Shown: piece after piece, positions 41,796 through 50,704 of the stretch
Layout: the number at the start of each line of letters is the position of its first letter
How positions within the stretch are numbered: the stretch's first letter is position 1
From: Burkholderiales bacterium
GTDB lineage: Bacteria; Pseudomonadota; Gammaproteobacteria; Burkholderiales; SG8-41
Length of the DNA: 64,000 nucleotides
Direction: 5' to 3'
Assembly: GCA_036262035.1 (NCBI GenBank)
Contig: DATAJS010000015.1
Location: 1 to 64,000, forward strand
Made by a program: the position numbers and the translations under genes
Notes under the pieces: model-generated
What the model was told of the DNA's origin: nothing
The model's input: the letters and a program-made list of their open reading frames with translations, nothing else
Databases searched by the model: none

Positions 41796-42990
41796 CGGTG
41801 CGGCATATCGGGCGGGATCGTCCGATTCTATCGGCAACGACGAGCGTGTCGTCGCCATCGACGCGCTGCGAGGCGCCGCGCTCTTCGCGGTGATGGCGGT
41901 CAATCTGGTCGAAGAGTTCCGGGTCTCGATCTTCGCGCAGTTCGTGTTCGACACGGCGCCCCTTTCGCTGCACGACAGGGTCGCGAGCGCCTTCGTTCAC
42001 GCGGGGCTGCAGGGCAAGGGGATCTCGCTGTTCTCGCTCCTCTTCGGTGTGAGCATGGCGATCCTCCGGGAGCGGCTGTCGCGCTCGGGCCGGCCGCTCT
42101 ATTACCTGTCGCGCAGGCTCGCGGCGCTGCTCGCGCTCGGCCTCGTGCACCTGCTCTTCATCTGGAACGGCGACATCCTCGTCGAGTACGCGGTCGCGGG
42201 TTTCATCGTTCTCCCGCTGCTCGCGATGCCGGTGCGCGCGCTCGCGATCGCCGCGGTCTGCGCGCTCCTGATCTACCTGGCCGTGCCGTTTCCGCCGATT
42301 TCGTCGCTCTGGCCGCCGCTCGAAGGGCTGCGGGCGCACGCGGCCGAAGCGGCGCGCGTCTACGGCGGCGGCTCCTATACGGAGGTCCGCCGCTTCGCCC
42401 TGACCGAGCTTCCGCTCATCCTGTCGCTCCACGCCTTCGTGTTCGCGCGGACGATCGCGCTGTTCCTGGCCGGCGCGATCGCATGGCGGGCGGGGTTGTT
42501 CGACGGCAGCGCCGCAAGCCGCCGCGTGCTCGTCCGCGTCGCGATCGCGGGATGCCTCGTGGGCGGCGCGCTCACGCTGGCGGAAGACGCCGGCTTCGAC
42601 CTCACGGTCGACGCGCTCGGACCGTTCCGCCACGTCATGACCAAGCTGTCGCCGACCGTGCTCGCGCTCGGCTACGGCGCCGCGCTGGTCGCGTTCGTGC
42701 AGCGGCGCGAGCGCGGCATCGCAGCGCGTGCGCTCGCGCCGCTCGGGCGCATGGCCTTCACCAACTACATCCTGCAGTCGGTGATCTTCTCGCTCGTCTT
42801 CTTCGGTTACGGTTTGGGTTTGTTCGGCAAGCTCGGCGCGTTCGTCACGCTGCTGCTGGGCACTTCCGTATTCGCACTCCAGTGCGCGTTCAGCGCGCTG
42901 TGGCTGCGCCGCTATCGGTACGGCCCGCTCGAGTGGCTCTGGCGCGCGCTCATGTATGGACGCGCCCCGCGTGCACGTGCCGGCGCGTGA
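41776..42990 (+). CDS. DUF418 family membrane protein
   Basis: The protein has about 404 residues; the start is uncertain (GTG 41776 or ATG 41731), and both overlap the divergent acetyltransferase start. [20 protein letters not shown] opens the first helix, as in DUF418/DUF405 (YeiB-like) proteins. Around ten hydrophobic segments follow, with [20 protein letters not shown] and the C-terminal [20 protein letters not shown] that defines DUF418. Function unknown; possibly an acyltransferase-like envelope protein. Confidence 0.8.
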   Translation: MRSEAGIGAAYRAGSSDSIGNDERVVAIDALRGAALFAVMAVNLVEEFRVSIFAQFVFDTAPLSLHDRVASAFVHAGLQGKGISLFSLLFGVSMAILRERLSRSGRPLYYLSRRLAALLALGLVHLLFIWNGDILVEYAVAGFIVLPLLAMPVRALAIAAVCALLIYLAVPFPPISSLWPPLEGLRAHAAEAARVYGGGSYTEVRRFALTELPLILSLHAFVFARTIALFLAGAIAWRAGLFDGSAASRRVLVRVAIAGCLVGGALTLAEDAGFDLTVDALGPFRHVMTKLSPTVLALGYGAALVAFVQRRERGIAARALAPLGRMAFTNYILQSVIFSLVFFGYGLGLFGKLGAFVTLLLGTSVFALQCAFSALWLRRYRYGPLEWLWRALMYGRAPRARAGA

Positions 42991-43019
42991 GGCGCTCGTA
43001 CTCGTGTCAGAATAGAGCG

Positions 43020-44192
43020 ATGGATTTCACATTCTCCTCCGACCAGGAGGCTTTGCGCGAAGCGGTGCGGCGCACCGTGGAGCGCGATCTGCAACCGCTC
43101 GTCGACGCCCACGAAGAGCACGCGCTGCCCAGGGAAGTCTTCCTGCGCGTGCTGGCGGTGCTCGCGCAGCATCGGCTCACCGCGCCGCGCCTGCCCGCCG
43201 ATGCGGGCGGCGCCGGTCTGTCGATGCTCGACTACGGGCTCGTGTTCGAGCAGCTTCCGCCGTACGTCGCGATGAACCTGCTCGCGCACGAAGGCTGCAC
43301 TGCGCGCCTCTTTCTCGAAGGGACCGAAGCGCAGAAAGCGCGGCTGCTGCCGGCGATGCTCGCGGGGAAGCGCATCGGCTGCACCGGCTCGACCGAGCCT
43401 GACGCCGGCTCCGACCCGCGCGGCATCAGGACGCGCCTCGTGCGCGAGGGCGGCGTGCTCAAGCTGTACGGCCGCAAGATGTGGGTCACCAATGCGGCGA
43501 TCTGCGATCTCATGATCGTGACGTGTCTCGACGGACGCGTGAAGCTCGGGCGCGACGTCACCAAGGTCGTGGTCGAGCGCGCGAGGACGCCGTTCGAATC
43601 GCGCGAGATCGAGATGATGGGCTTGAGGCAGGGCTATCTCGGCGAGGCGGTGTTCGACGGCTGCGTGATCCCGGACGAGAACGTGATCGAGTCGAGCTCC
43701 GGCGGCACGAGTGTGCTCAAGCAGACCTGGAACGTGAGCCGGCCGCTGGTCGGCCTGCAGGCGGTCCATCTCGCGCAGAAGGCGTTCGATGCCGCGGTGG
43801 AGTACAGCACGCTGCGCAAGCAGTTCGGCAAGCCGATCGGCGGCCACCAGCTCATCCAGAAGACGCTCGCCGACATGGCGACGTCCATAGAAGCGAGCCG
43901 CCTGCTCTGCTACAGCGCGCTCGCCAGGATCGACAACGGCGTGCCCGCCGAAGGCGCTTCGGCGATGGCCAAACGCTACGCGCAGAACGCGTGCGAGCAG
44001 GTGGTGCGCGAAGCGATGAATGTGCTCGGCGCGATGGGCCTGTCGAGCGAGGCGCGGATCGAACGGCTGTATCGCGACGTGCGCATGCTGTCCATACCCG
44101 ACGGCACCAACGAGCTGCTCGCGCTGATCCACGGGCGCGAGCTGACGGGGATCGCCGCTTTCCGCGACGCACCCGCGCGTCCGGCCGGATGA
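43020..44192 (+). CDS. Acyl-CoA dehydrogenase family protein
   Basis: The 390-residue protein starts at ATG 43020. N-terminal helical, beta-sheet and C-terminal helical domains are recognisable: GCTGSTEPDAGSDPRGIRTR (flavin/substrate loop), YSTLRKQFGKPIGGHQLIQK, and VREAMNVLGAMGLSSEARIE. At the common catalytic-Glu position (YEGTNE in short/medium-chain enzymes) it has IPDGTNELL, so the base may be the Asp here or a Glu elsewhere. It starts a four-gene run with CoA-transferase, epimerase and thioesterase for CoA-ester metabolism. Confidence 0.9.
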   Translation: MDFTFSSDQEALREAVRRTVERDLQPLVDAHEEHALPREVFLRVLAVLAQHRLTAPRLPADAGGAGLSMLDYGLVFEQLPPYVAMNLLAHEGCTARLFLEGTEAQKARLLPAMLAGKRIGCTGSTEPDAGSDPRGIRTRLVREGGVLKLYGRKMWVTNAAICDLMIVTCLDGRVKLGRDVTKVVVERARTPFESREIEMMGLRQGYLGEAVFDGCVIPDENVIESSSGGTSVLKQTWNVSRPLVGLQAVHLAQKAFDAAVEYSTLRKQFGKPIGGHQLIQKTLADMATSIEASRLLCYSALARIDNGVPAEGASAMAKRYAQNACEQVVREAMNVLGAMGLSSEARIERLYRDVRMLSIPDGTNELLALIHGRELTGIAAFRDAPARPAG

Positions 44193-44202
44193 CCTAGCGC
44201 TC

Positions 44203-46320
44203 GTGCAGGAGACTTTTCTCGAACCGATCGCGGTCGTCGAACTCGGCGACCGGCTCGCTACCGGGCTGTGCGGCGGCCTGCTCCAGAGGCTGGGCGCCGC
44301 CGTCTACGTCGTCGAACCTTCGAACGTTCCGGACGATTCGCATTCGAAGTGGCCGCACCGTGCGCTGCTCGGCGCGGGCAAGTCGTCCGTCGCGCTCGAT
44401 GCCGATCGTCCTGCCGACGTCGAACGTGTTTGCGCACTGCTCGAGCGCTGCGACGCCGTCGTCACCTCGTCCGACTGGCGCTCGACCCTGCCGCAAGCGC
44501 TCCACGCGGCGCTCGAACGCGTGCCGGTGATCTGCGACGTCACGGCCTTCGGCGCGAGCGGTCCGCTCGCCGGCGCGCAGCACACCGACGGCATGGTGCA
44601 GGCGTTCTCGGGGATGATGGCCACGACCGGCGATCCGCAAAGCGATCCGGTCGCGACCCGGGTGCCCATCGCGGAATGCACGTCGGCGGTGTTCGCCGCC
44701 GCGGCGATCGTCGCGGCGCTGCGGGCGCGCCGCGCGAGCGGCGAGCCGCAGCGCGCCGAGGTCGCCCTCTTCGACGTCGCGGTCAGCATGCTCGCGACGT
44801 TTCTCCCGAAGTATTTCGACGGCGGGGCGCCCACGCGCATCGGCAACCGCCATCCTTCGATGTCGCCGTGGAACGCTTACCACGCCCGCGACGGCTGGCT
44901 GCTGCTGTGCTCGGCCTCGAACGACATGTGGGGTCGGGTGTGCGAAGTCGTCGGGCAGCCGGAGCTGAAGCTGGACCCGCGCTTTGCCACGATGGGCGGC
45001 CGTGTCGCCAACGCCGACGAAGCGGACGCCTCGATCGCGCCGTGGATCGCGGCGCACAGCGTCGCCGAATGCCTGGAGGCGTTCAATCGCGCGTCGGTGC
45101 CGTGCGGGCCGGTGTACGAGCTTGCCGCGGTGCTCGAGGACCGCAACGTGCACGCGAGGTCCGCGGTGTGCGAGATCGCGCCGGCGGGCTCCGCCGAGGC
45201 GTTGCGCGTGCCGGGAGCGCTCTTTCACGGCGCGCCCGCGGAGGGTGTGGCGCCCATGGCCGCGCTCGCGCCCGCGCGCGAGATCCCGGAGCGGCAGGCG
45301 CGTTCACGGTCGAAGGAACGCGGCCCGTTGCTCGAGGGTCTGCGCGTGCTCGAAATGGGCAGCTACACGACGGCCCCGCTCGCGGCACGCAATCTCGGCG
45401 CGTTCGGCGCCGACGTGGTGAAGCTCGAGCCGCCCGCGGGCGAGCTCTCGCGCGTCTCGCCGCCCTATCGCGACGGGCAGAGCTATCTGTGCACGCTGAG
45501 CAACAGCGACAAGCGTTGCGTCGTGGTCGATCTGCGCACCGACCAAGGCCGCGCGCTCTTCCGCGCGTTGCTGGAGAAAGCGGACGTGTTCGTCGAGAAC
45601 ATGAAACCGGGCGCGCTGGACCGTTTCGGATTCGGCGCGGACGCGCTCGCGGCGCTGAATCCGCGGCTGGTGTATTGCAGCATCTCCGGCTACGGCGCCG
45701 GCTCGCCGCTCGCGGACCTGCCGGCCATGGACACCACGATCCAGGGCATGGCGGGCGTCATGGATCTCACGCGCCGCGACGGCATCCCTTACAAGACCGG
45801 CGTCTCGATCTCGGACCTGCTGGGCGGACAGTTCGCGCTGCTCGCGATCCTCGCCGCGCTCGACTATCGCGACCGCACCGGCGCGGGGCAATTCATCGAC
45901 CTCTCGATGCAGGAGCTTTCGGTCTGGCTCACGCAGCTCGAATGGAACGGAGACGGCCCGCAGGCGGGGTCGCTGCTGCGCTGTCTCGACGGTGACGTCT
46001 ACGTCGAAGGGCCGCAGCCCACCGAGTTCGAGTCGAGCGCGCTCACCCGTGACGCGGCGCTCGCGGCATTGCGCGCGCGCGGCGTGCGTTGCGCGCCCGT
46101 CTCGAGCGTGAGCGAAGCGGCCGGGCACGCGCAGACGCGCGCGCGCGAGCTCATCGTCGAACGTCCCGCGGGGAACGGGCGGGTGTGGCCGCTCCTCGCG
46201 TGCCCGATCCGGCTCGCGCCGGTCGGGCCGACGGTGCGCCGCGCGCTGGGAGCCGTCGGCGAAGACGGAGAGGAAGTGATGCGCGATTGGGGCGTCGACC
46301 CGCGGGCGCTGTCGGCATGA
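44203..46320 (+). CDS. Double-length class III (CaiB/BaiF) CoA-transferase
   Basis: The 705-residue protein starts at GTG 44203 and consists of two CaiB-type halves: residues 1-355 (VVELGDRLATGLCGGLLQRL, DGMVQAFSGMMATTGDPQSD) and 365-705 (LEGLRVLEMGSYTTAPLAAR, PAMDTTIQGMAGVMDLTRRD). Both halves keep an Asp at the catalytic position (HTDGMVQ and AMDTTIQ). Ordinary family members are interlocked dimers of about 400 residues, so this fusion would be a built-in heterodimer. It exchanges CoA between organic acids, feeding the dehydrogenase encoded just upstream. Confidence 0.9.
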   Translation: MQETFLEPIAVVELGDRLATGLCGGLLQRLGAAVYVVEPSNVPDDSHSKWPHRALLGAGKSSVALDADRPADVERVCALLERCDAVVTSSDWRSTLPQALHAALERVPVICDVTAFGASGPLAGAQHTDGMVQAFSGMMATTGDPQSDPVATRVPIAECTSAVFAAAAIVAALRARRASGEPQRAEVALFDVAVSMLATFLPKYFDGGAPTRIGNRHPSMSPWNAYHARDGWLLLCSASNDMWGRVCEVVGQPELKLDPRFATMGGRVANADEADASIAPWIAAHSVAECLEAFNRASVPCGPVYELAAVLEDRNVHARSAVCEIAPAGSAEALRVPGALFHGAPAEGVAPMAALAPAREIPERQARSRSKERGPLLEGLRVLEMGSYTTAPLAARNLGAFGADVVKLEPPAGELSRVSPPYRDGQSYLCTLSNSDKRCVVVDLRTDQGRALFRALLEKADVFVENMKPGALDRFGFGADALAALNPRLVYCSISGYGAGSPLADLPAMDTTIQGMAGVMDLTRRDGIPYKTGVSISDLLGGQFALLAILAALDYRDRTGAGQFIDLSMQELSVWLTQLEWNGDGPQAGSLLRCLDGDVYVEGPQPTEFESSALTRDAALAALRARGVRCAPVSSVSEAAGHAQTRARELIVERPAGNGRVWPLLACPIRLAPVGPTVRRALGAVGEDGEEVMRDWGVDPRALSA

Positions 46321-47300
46321 ACGTCCTCGTCACCGGCGGCACCGGATTCGTTGGCCTCAACGTCGCCGAGGCGCTGCTGGCGCGCGGAGACCGCGTCTCG
46401 ATCTTCAGCAACGCCGAGCTTCCCGCCACCGCGCGGGACGAACTCGATGCGCTGCCGGGCGAGCTTCGCGTGGTGACCGGCGACGTCGCGGATGGCGACG
46501 CGGTGGCGCGTGCGATGGCGGATGCGGCGCCCGAATGCGTGGTCCACGCGGCGGTCATCACCGCCGGCGAAGCGCGCGAGCTTGCGCAGTTCGACCGCAT
46601 CGTCGACGTGAACCTCAAAGGCACCGCGCACGTCGTCGCCGCGGCCGCCGATTGCGGCGTGCGGCGCGTGGTCTACGTGAGCTCCGGATCGGCCTACGGC
46701 TCGGCGCTCGTCGAGAACGACGCCGTGGACGAATCGACTCCGGCAGCGCCCGACACGCTGTATGCGATCACCAAGTTCGCGAGCGAGCGCGTGTGCGCGC
46801 GGCTGCGCGCGATTCGCAACGCCGACGTCGTCTGCGCCCGGCTCGGCAGCGTGTTCGGACCGTGGGAGCGCGACACCGGCGTGCGCGACACGCTGTCGCT
46901 CCCTTTCCAGATTCTTGCCCGCGCGCTAAGCGGCGAGCCGGTGGTGCTGCCGTCCCGCGAGCCGCGCCGCGACTGGATCTACAGCCGCGACGTCGCGGCG
47001 GGGATCGTGGCGTTGCTCGATGCGCCGGCGCTCGCGCACGATTTATACAACCTGAGCGGCGGGCGCGGGTGGACCGGTTTCACGGTGCGCTGGTGCGAGT
47101 CGCTGAAGACGATCTATCCCCGCTTTGAATATCGCGCTGCGCTCACTGGCGAGCGGCCGACGGTCGCGTTTCTCGGCGATCGCGATCGCGCGCCGATGGC
47201 GGTGAGGCGGTTGCGCGAGGACGCCGGTTTCGCCGCGCGCCATGACGCCGAGGCGGCCTTCGCCGACTACCTGGCGTGGCTGCAGCGACATCCGCTTTGA
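46317..47300 (+). CDS. NAD-dependent epimerase/dehydratase family protein
   Basis: The protein has 327 residues from ATG 46317, overlapping the CoA-transferase stop (ATGA). Extended SDR: VTGGTGFVGLNVAEALLARG, catalytic YVSSGSAYG with TLYAITKFASE (Tyr-x3-Lys), and RRDWIYSRDVAAGIVALLDA. Usually acts on nucleotide sugars, but in a CoA-ester operon a hydroxyacid or lactone substrate is equally possible. Confidence 0.9.
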   Translation: MNVLVTGGTGFVGLNVAEALLARGDRVSIFSNAELPATARDELDALPGELRVVTGDVADGDAVARAMADAAPECVVHAAVITAGEARELAQFDRIVDVNLKGTAHVVAAAADCGVRRVVYVSSGSAYGSALVENDAVDESTPAAPDTLYAITKFASERVCARLRAIRNADVVCARLGSVFGPWERDTGVRDTLSLPFQILARALSGEPVVLPSREPRRDWIYSRDVAAGIVALLDAPALAHDLYNLSGGRGWTGFTVRWCESLKTIYPRFEYRAALTGERPTVAFLGDRDRAPMAVRRLREDAGFAARHDAEAAFADYLAWLQRHPL

Positions 47301-47316
47301 AGAAGGTGACACAACC

Positions 47317-47730
47317 TTGACGACGAAGAACGACCGCAAGCTTCTGCACGTCACGCGCATCGAGCTGCGCTGGGCGGACATGGACGCGAACGCGCACGTG
47401 AACAACGCGACCTACTTCACCTACATGGAGCAGGCGCGCATCGAGTGGCTGAACGCCGCCGGCATGCAGAACACCGCCGAAGGCGAAGGCCCGGTGGTGG
47501 TGAAGACGAGCTGCACCTATCTCGCGCCCATCGGCTACCCCGAGACGCTGGAGGTCCGCGTCTACGGCGCGGCGCCGGGACGAACGAGCTTTCCGACGTG
47601 GTACGAGATCAACGGAGCCGCGGGCGCCCGCTATGCCGAAGGCGATGCGACGATGGTGTGGACCAACCGCGCGTCCGGCAAATCGCAGCCGGTGCCCGAC
47701 GCGCTGCGCGCGCTGCTCGCCGGGCCCTGA
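47317..47730 (+). CDS. Hotdog-fold acyl-CoA thioesterase
   Basis: The protein has 137 residues from TTG 47317, 16 bases after the epimerase stop with AAGGTG upstream; an ATG at 47242 lies inside the previous gene in another frame. ELRWADMDANAHVNNATYFT carries the 4-hydroxybenzoyl-CoA thioesterase catalytic Asp (DMDANxHVNN). It probably releases a product acid from CoA at the end of the pathway encoded by the preceding genes. Confidence 0.88.
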   Translation: MTTKNDRKLLHVTRIELRWADMDANAHVNNATYFTYMEQARIEWLNAAGMQNTAEGEGPVVVKTSCTYLAPIGYPETLEVRVYGAAPGRTSFPTWYEINGAAGARYAEGDATMVWTNRASGKSQPVPDALRALLAGP

Positions 47731-47751
47731 GCTCGAGTGAGGGACGGGCGG

Positions 47752-48720
47752 TCAGTCGATCTTCAGCCCGATCTGCTTGACGAGCTTCGCATAGCGCGCG
47801 ACCTCCGCCGCGAAATACTGGTGGGCCTCGGCAGGTGACGCCGATGCGCCCGGCAGCACCCCCATCTTCGCAAGGTTGTCGACCAGCGCCTGGGACTGGA
47901 GCGACTTGACGATCGTCGCGTGCAGGCGGCCGAGCACAGGCTTGGGCGTCGCCGCGGGCGCGAGCATCATGTTCCACACCGTGAATTCGTAGCCGGCGAC
48001 GCCGGCTTCGACCATCGTCGGGATGTCGGGCGCGAGCTTCGATCGCGCCGTTCCGGTGATCGCCAGCGGTTTCAGCCGTCCGGCCTGTATCAGCGCGATG
48101 CCCGCGGGCACCGAGACGAAGATCGTCTGCACCTGATTGGCGACGACCGCGGTCGCCGCGTCGCCGCCGCCGCGGTAGGGCACGTGCACGATGTCGAGCC
48201 CGGCGAGGTTCTTGTACATCTCCATCGCGAAGTACAGCACGCCGCCGAGGCCCCCGGAGGCGTACGAGAGCTTGCCGGGGCGCGCTTTCACGTAGGCGGT
48301 GAGGTCCTTCACCGATGCGACCGGCAGCGCCGGGTTGACCGCGAGGATGAACTGCAACTCGCCGACGCGCGACACCGGCGCGAAGTCGCGCAGCGCGTTG
48401 TACTTGAGCTTCGAATAGACGCTCTCGTTGGTCGCGATCGACTGGTTGGTGAAGAGCACGGTGTAACCGTCGGGATTCGCGCGCGCCGCGGTCTCGATGC
48501 CGATCAGTCCGCCTGCACCGGTGCGGTTGTCCGCGACGACCGCCTGCCCGAGCGATTCGGTCATCTCCTTCGCGAGCAAGCGCCCCACGAGATCGGTGCC
48601 GCCGCCGGGCGAGAACGGCATGATCATGCGTATGGGCTTGGACGGATAAGCGGGAGCGCGTTCCTGAGCGTGAACGAGCGATAGCGCACAGACGAACAAC
48701 AGCGCGAGCAGCCTTGCCAA
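47752..48720 (-). CDS. Bug/TctC family periplasmic solute receptor
   Basis: The protein has 322 residues from TTG 48720, chosen because GGGGAGG lies four bases upstream and the signal peptide (LARLLALLFVCALSLVHAQ) then starts cleanly. It contains VVADNRTGAGGLIGIETAAR, NPDGYTVLFTN, LKYNALRDFAPV and HVPYRGGGDAATAVVANQ. Divergent from the fumarylacetoacetase gene with 95 bases between starts. Confidence 0.92.
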   Translation of the reverse strand: MARLLALLFVCALSLVHAQERAPAYPSKPIRMIMPFSPGGGTDLVGRLLAKEMTESLGQAVVADNRTGAGGLIGIETAARANPDGYTVLFTNQSIATNESVYSKLKYNALRDFAPVSRVGELQFILAVNPALPVASVKDLTAYVKARPGKLSYASGGLGGVLYFAMEMYKNLAGLDIVHVPYRGGGDAATAVVANQVQTIFVSVPAGIALIQAGRLKPLAITGTARSKLAPDIPTMVEAGVAGYEFTVWNMMLAPAATPKPVLGRLHATIVKSLQSQALVDNLAKMGVLPGASASPAEAHQYFAAEVARYAKLVKQIGLKID

Positions 48721-48815
48721 AGCATCCTCCCCGGTGTTCTTGTCGACGTGTGGTCGATGTTGACAGTCCCGACGCAATCTCGCAATCATCGACCGATAAC
48801 GCCAAGGGGGATCGC

Positions 48816-50135
48816 ATGAGCCACGCTATCGACGAAACGCACGAAGCATCCGCGAGAAGCTGGGTCGAATCCGCGAACGCACACCGCGACTTCCCGATAC
48901 AGAACCTGCCGCACGGCGTGTTCGGCACCGCGGCGGAAGATCCGCGCGGCGGTGTGGCGATCGGCGACGAGATCCTCGACATGCAGCGCGCGGTCGAAGC
49001 GGATCTCTTCAGCGGCGATGCGCTGGCCGCGGCGCGCGCCGCGGCTTTGCCGACGCTGAATGCGTTCATGGCGCTCGGCGCGTCGAAGCGCGCGGCATTG
49101 CGCAAGCGGCTCTTCGAGCTGCTCTCGGCGGGCGAGGGCGGCTCGCAAGCGCACAAGCTCGCGCCGACGCTGCTGCATCGCGCGGCCAACTGCACGATGC
49201 ACGTGCCGGCGGCGATCGGCTCGTACACCGATTTCTTCGCCGGCATCCATCACGCGCACAACGGCGGCGTGCGCAACAAGCGCGTGCCGCCGCTGCTGTC
49301 GAACTACAAGCACGTGCCGGTCGCGTATCACAGTCGCGCGTCGTCGATCGTGGTCTCCGGCACGCCGATCAGGAGGCCGAACGGACAGCGCAAGCGCCCC
49401 GACGAGACCGCGCCGACCTTCGGGCCTGCGCGCAACCTCGACATGGAGCTCGAGCTCGGTGTGTGGATAGGGCCGGGCAACACGCTCGGGGAGCCGATCC
49501 CGATCTCGCGCGCGAGCGAGCACATCGTGGGCCTGTGCATGCTCAACGACTGGTCGGCGCGAGACATCCAGACGTGGGAATACCAGCCGCTCGGGCCATT
49601 TCTGGCGAAGAACTTCGGCACCACGATCTCGCCGTGGGTGGTGACGATGGAAGCGCTCGCGCCGTATGCGCGCGCCCAGCCGCCGCGGCCGGAAGGCGAC
49701 CCCAGGCCGCTGCCCTATCTATGGGACGAAGGCGACCAGGCGGGCGGCGCGTACGACATCGGTCTCGAAGTGCTGATCCGCACGCCGCTCATGCGCGAGC
49801 AGCGCATGCCGGCGCACCGCATCTCGGCGTCGAACGTGAAGCACCTTTACTGGACGCTCGCGCAGATGGTCGCGCACCACACCTGCGGCGGGTGCAACCT
49901 CCAGCCGGGAGACATCTTCGGCAGCGGCACGCTCTCCGCCCCCGAGCGCAGCGGTTGGGGCAGCCTCTCCGAGCTGTCGGAAGACGGCCGGGTGAAGATC
50001 GACCTGCCGTCGGGCGAGCAGCGCACCTTCCTCGAGGACGGTGACGAGCTCACGCTGCGGGCGCGTGCCGAGCGCGACGGTTATGCGTCGATCGGGTTCG
50101 GTGATTGCACCGGGACGATCACGCCGGCTTTGTAG
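48816..50135 (+). CDS. fahA: Fumarylacetoacetase
   Basis: The 439-residue protein starts at ATG 48816 after AAGGGGG. N-terminal SH3-like domain (residues 20-125) with FPIQNLPHGVFGTA, then the catalytic domain: YTDFFAGIHHAHNGGVRNKR (metal Asp and base His), PAYHSRASS-like VAYHSRASSIV, DMELELGVWIG and GLCMLNDWSARDIQTWEYQP. It hydrolyses fumarylacetoacetate to fumarate and acetoacetate, the last step of tyrosine/homogentisate degradation. The other pathway genes are not in the window. Confidence 0.95.
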   Translation: MSHAIDETHEASARSWVESANAHRDFPIQNLPHGVFGTAAEDPRGGVAIGDEILDMQRAVEADLFSGDALAAARAAALPTLNAFMALGASKRAALRKRLFELLSAGEGGSQAHKLAPTLLHRAANCTMHVPAAIGSYTDFFAGIHHAHNGGVRNKRVPPLLSNYKHVPVAYHSRASSIVVSGTPIRRPNGQRKRPDETAPTFGPARNLDMELELGVWIGPGNTLGEPIPISRASEHIVGLCMLNDWSARDIQTWEYQPLGPFLAKNFGTTISPWVVTMEALAPYARAQPPRPEGDPRPLPYLWDEGDQAGGAYDIGLEVLIRTPLMREQRMPAHRISASNVKHLYWTLAQMVAHHTCGGCNLQPGDIFGSGTLSAPERSGWGSLSELSEDGRVKIDLPSGEQRTFLEDGDELTLRARAERDGYASIGFGDCTGTITPAL

Positions 50136-50145
50136 GGTTGAAAAG

Positions 50146-50343
50146 CAAATTGGCCACAAAGGACACAAAGGACACAAAGGTTCAAGAACGATCGTCATTC
50201 CCGCGCAGGCGGGAATCCATCTTCGCGTGCCCTCAAGGTCAACATGGGTCCCGGATCGTGTCCATCGGACACGTCGGGGACGACGCGACCGCATCGCATC
50301 GGTTTTCCTTTGCGTCCTTTGCGTCCTCGGCGGTTAATGAATT
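50146..50343. repeat. MITE-like element with ACAAAGG terminal repeats and a REP unit inside
   Basis: Left end: AATTGGCCACAAAGGACACA then AAGGACACAAAGG. Right end: CCTTTGCGTCCTTTGCGTCC then TCGGCGGTTAATGAATT, an imperfect inverted copy. Inside are a REP unit GTCATTCCCGCGCAGGCGGG (50193-50213) and GTCCCGGATCGTGTCCATCG. No coding potential is evident. The gap 50136-50388 contains nothing else. Confidence 0.65.
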
Positions 50344-50388
50344 GGCCCAGAGCTATTCGATGAATCTTGCCAAGCTCGGAGTCGTCGC

Positions 50389-50610
50389 TTGAGCACGGAC
50401 GAAGAGCACGTCGAAAGCCCCTGCGTGCGCAACTGCTGCCTCGACGACGCCGACGTGTGCATGGGGTGCTTTCGCACGCTGCGCGAGATCTGCGACTGGC
50501 ATTCGGCGAACGACGCGCAGAGGCGCGAGATCCTCGCGCGCTGCGCCGAGCGGCGCGAGCACCACGTGAGCCGTCCCCGCACGCGCCGCAGTCACGTCGG
50601 TGAACGTTAA
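50389..50610 (+). CDS. DUF1289 family protein
   Basis: The 73-residue protein starts at TTG 50389. ESPCVRNCCLDDADVCMGCF has the C-x3-C...C-x2-C arrangement of DUF1289, followed by RTLREICDWHSANDAQRREI, where the (E/D)-I-x-x-W helix is diagnostic. These are small probable metal-binding or Fe-S-related proteins of unknown function. It stands alone between repeats. Confidence 0.85.
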   Translation: MSTDEEHVESPCVRNCCLDDADVCMGCFRTLREICDWHSANDAQRREILARCAERREHHVSRPRTRRSHVGER

Positions 50611-50700
50611 AGTCAAAATGGATTCCGGATCGCGCTGCGCGCGTCCGGAATGACGAGGGGCAAGTGGCGTCCAGGCCGCGGTGCGCGTCCGGAATGACGA
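50611..50700. repeat. REP-like repeats
   Basis: AATGGATTCCGGATCGCGCT ... GCGTCCGGAATGACGAGGGG is followed by a partial second unit ending GCGCGTCCGGAATGACGA. It fills the gap between convergent genes up to 4 bases before the next stop codon. Confidence 0.85.
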
Positions 50701-50704
50701 GTGC

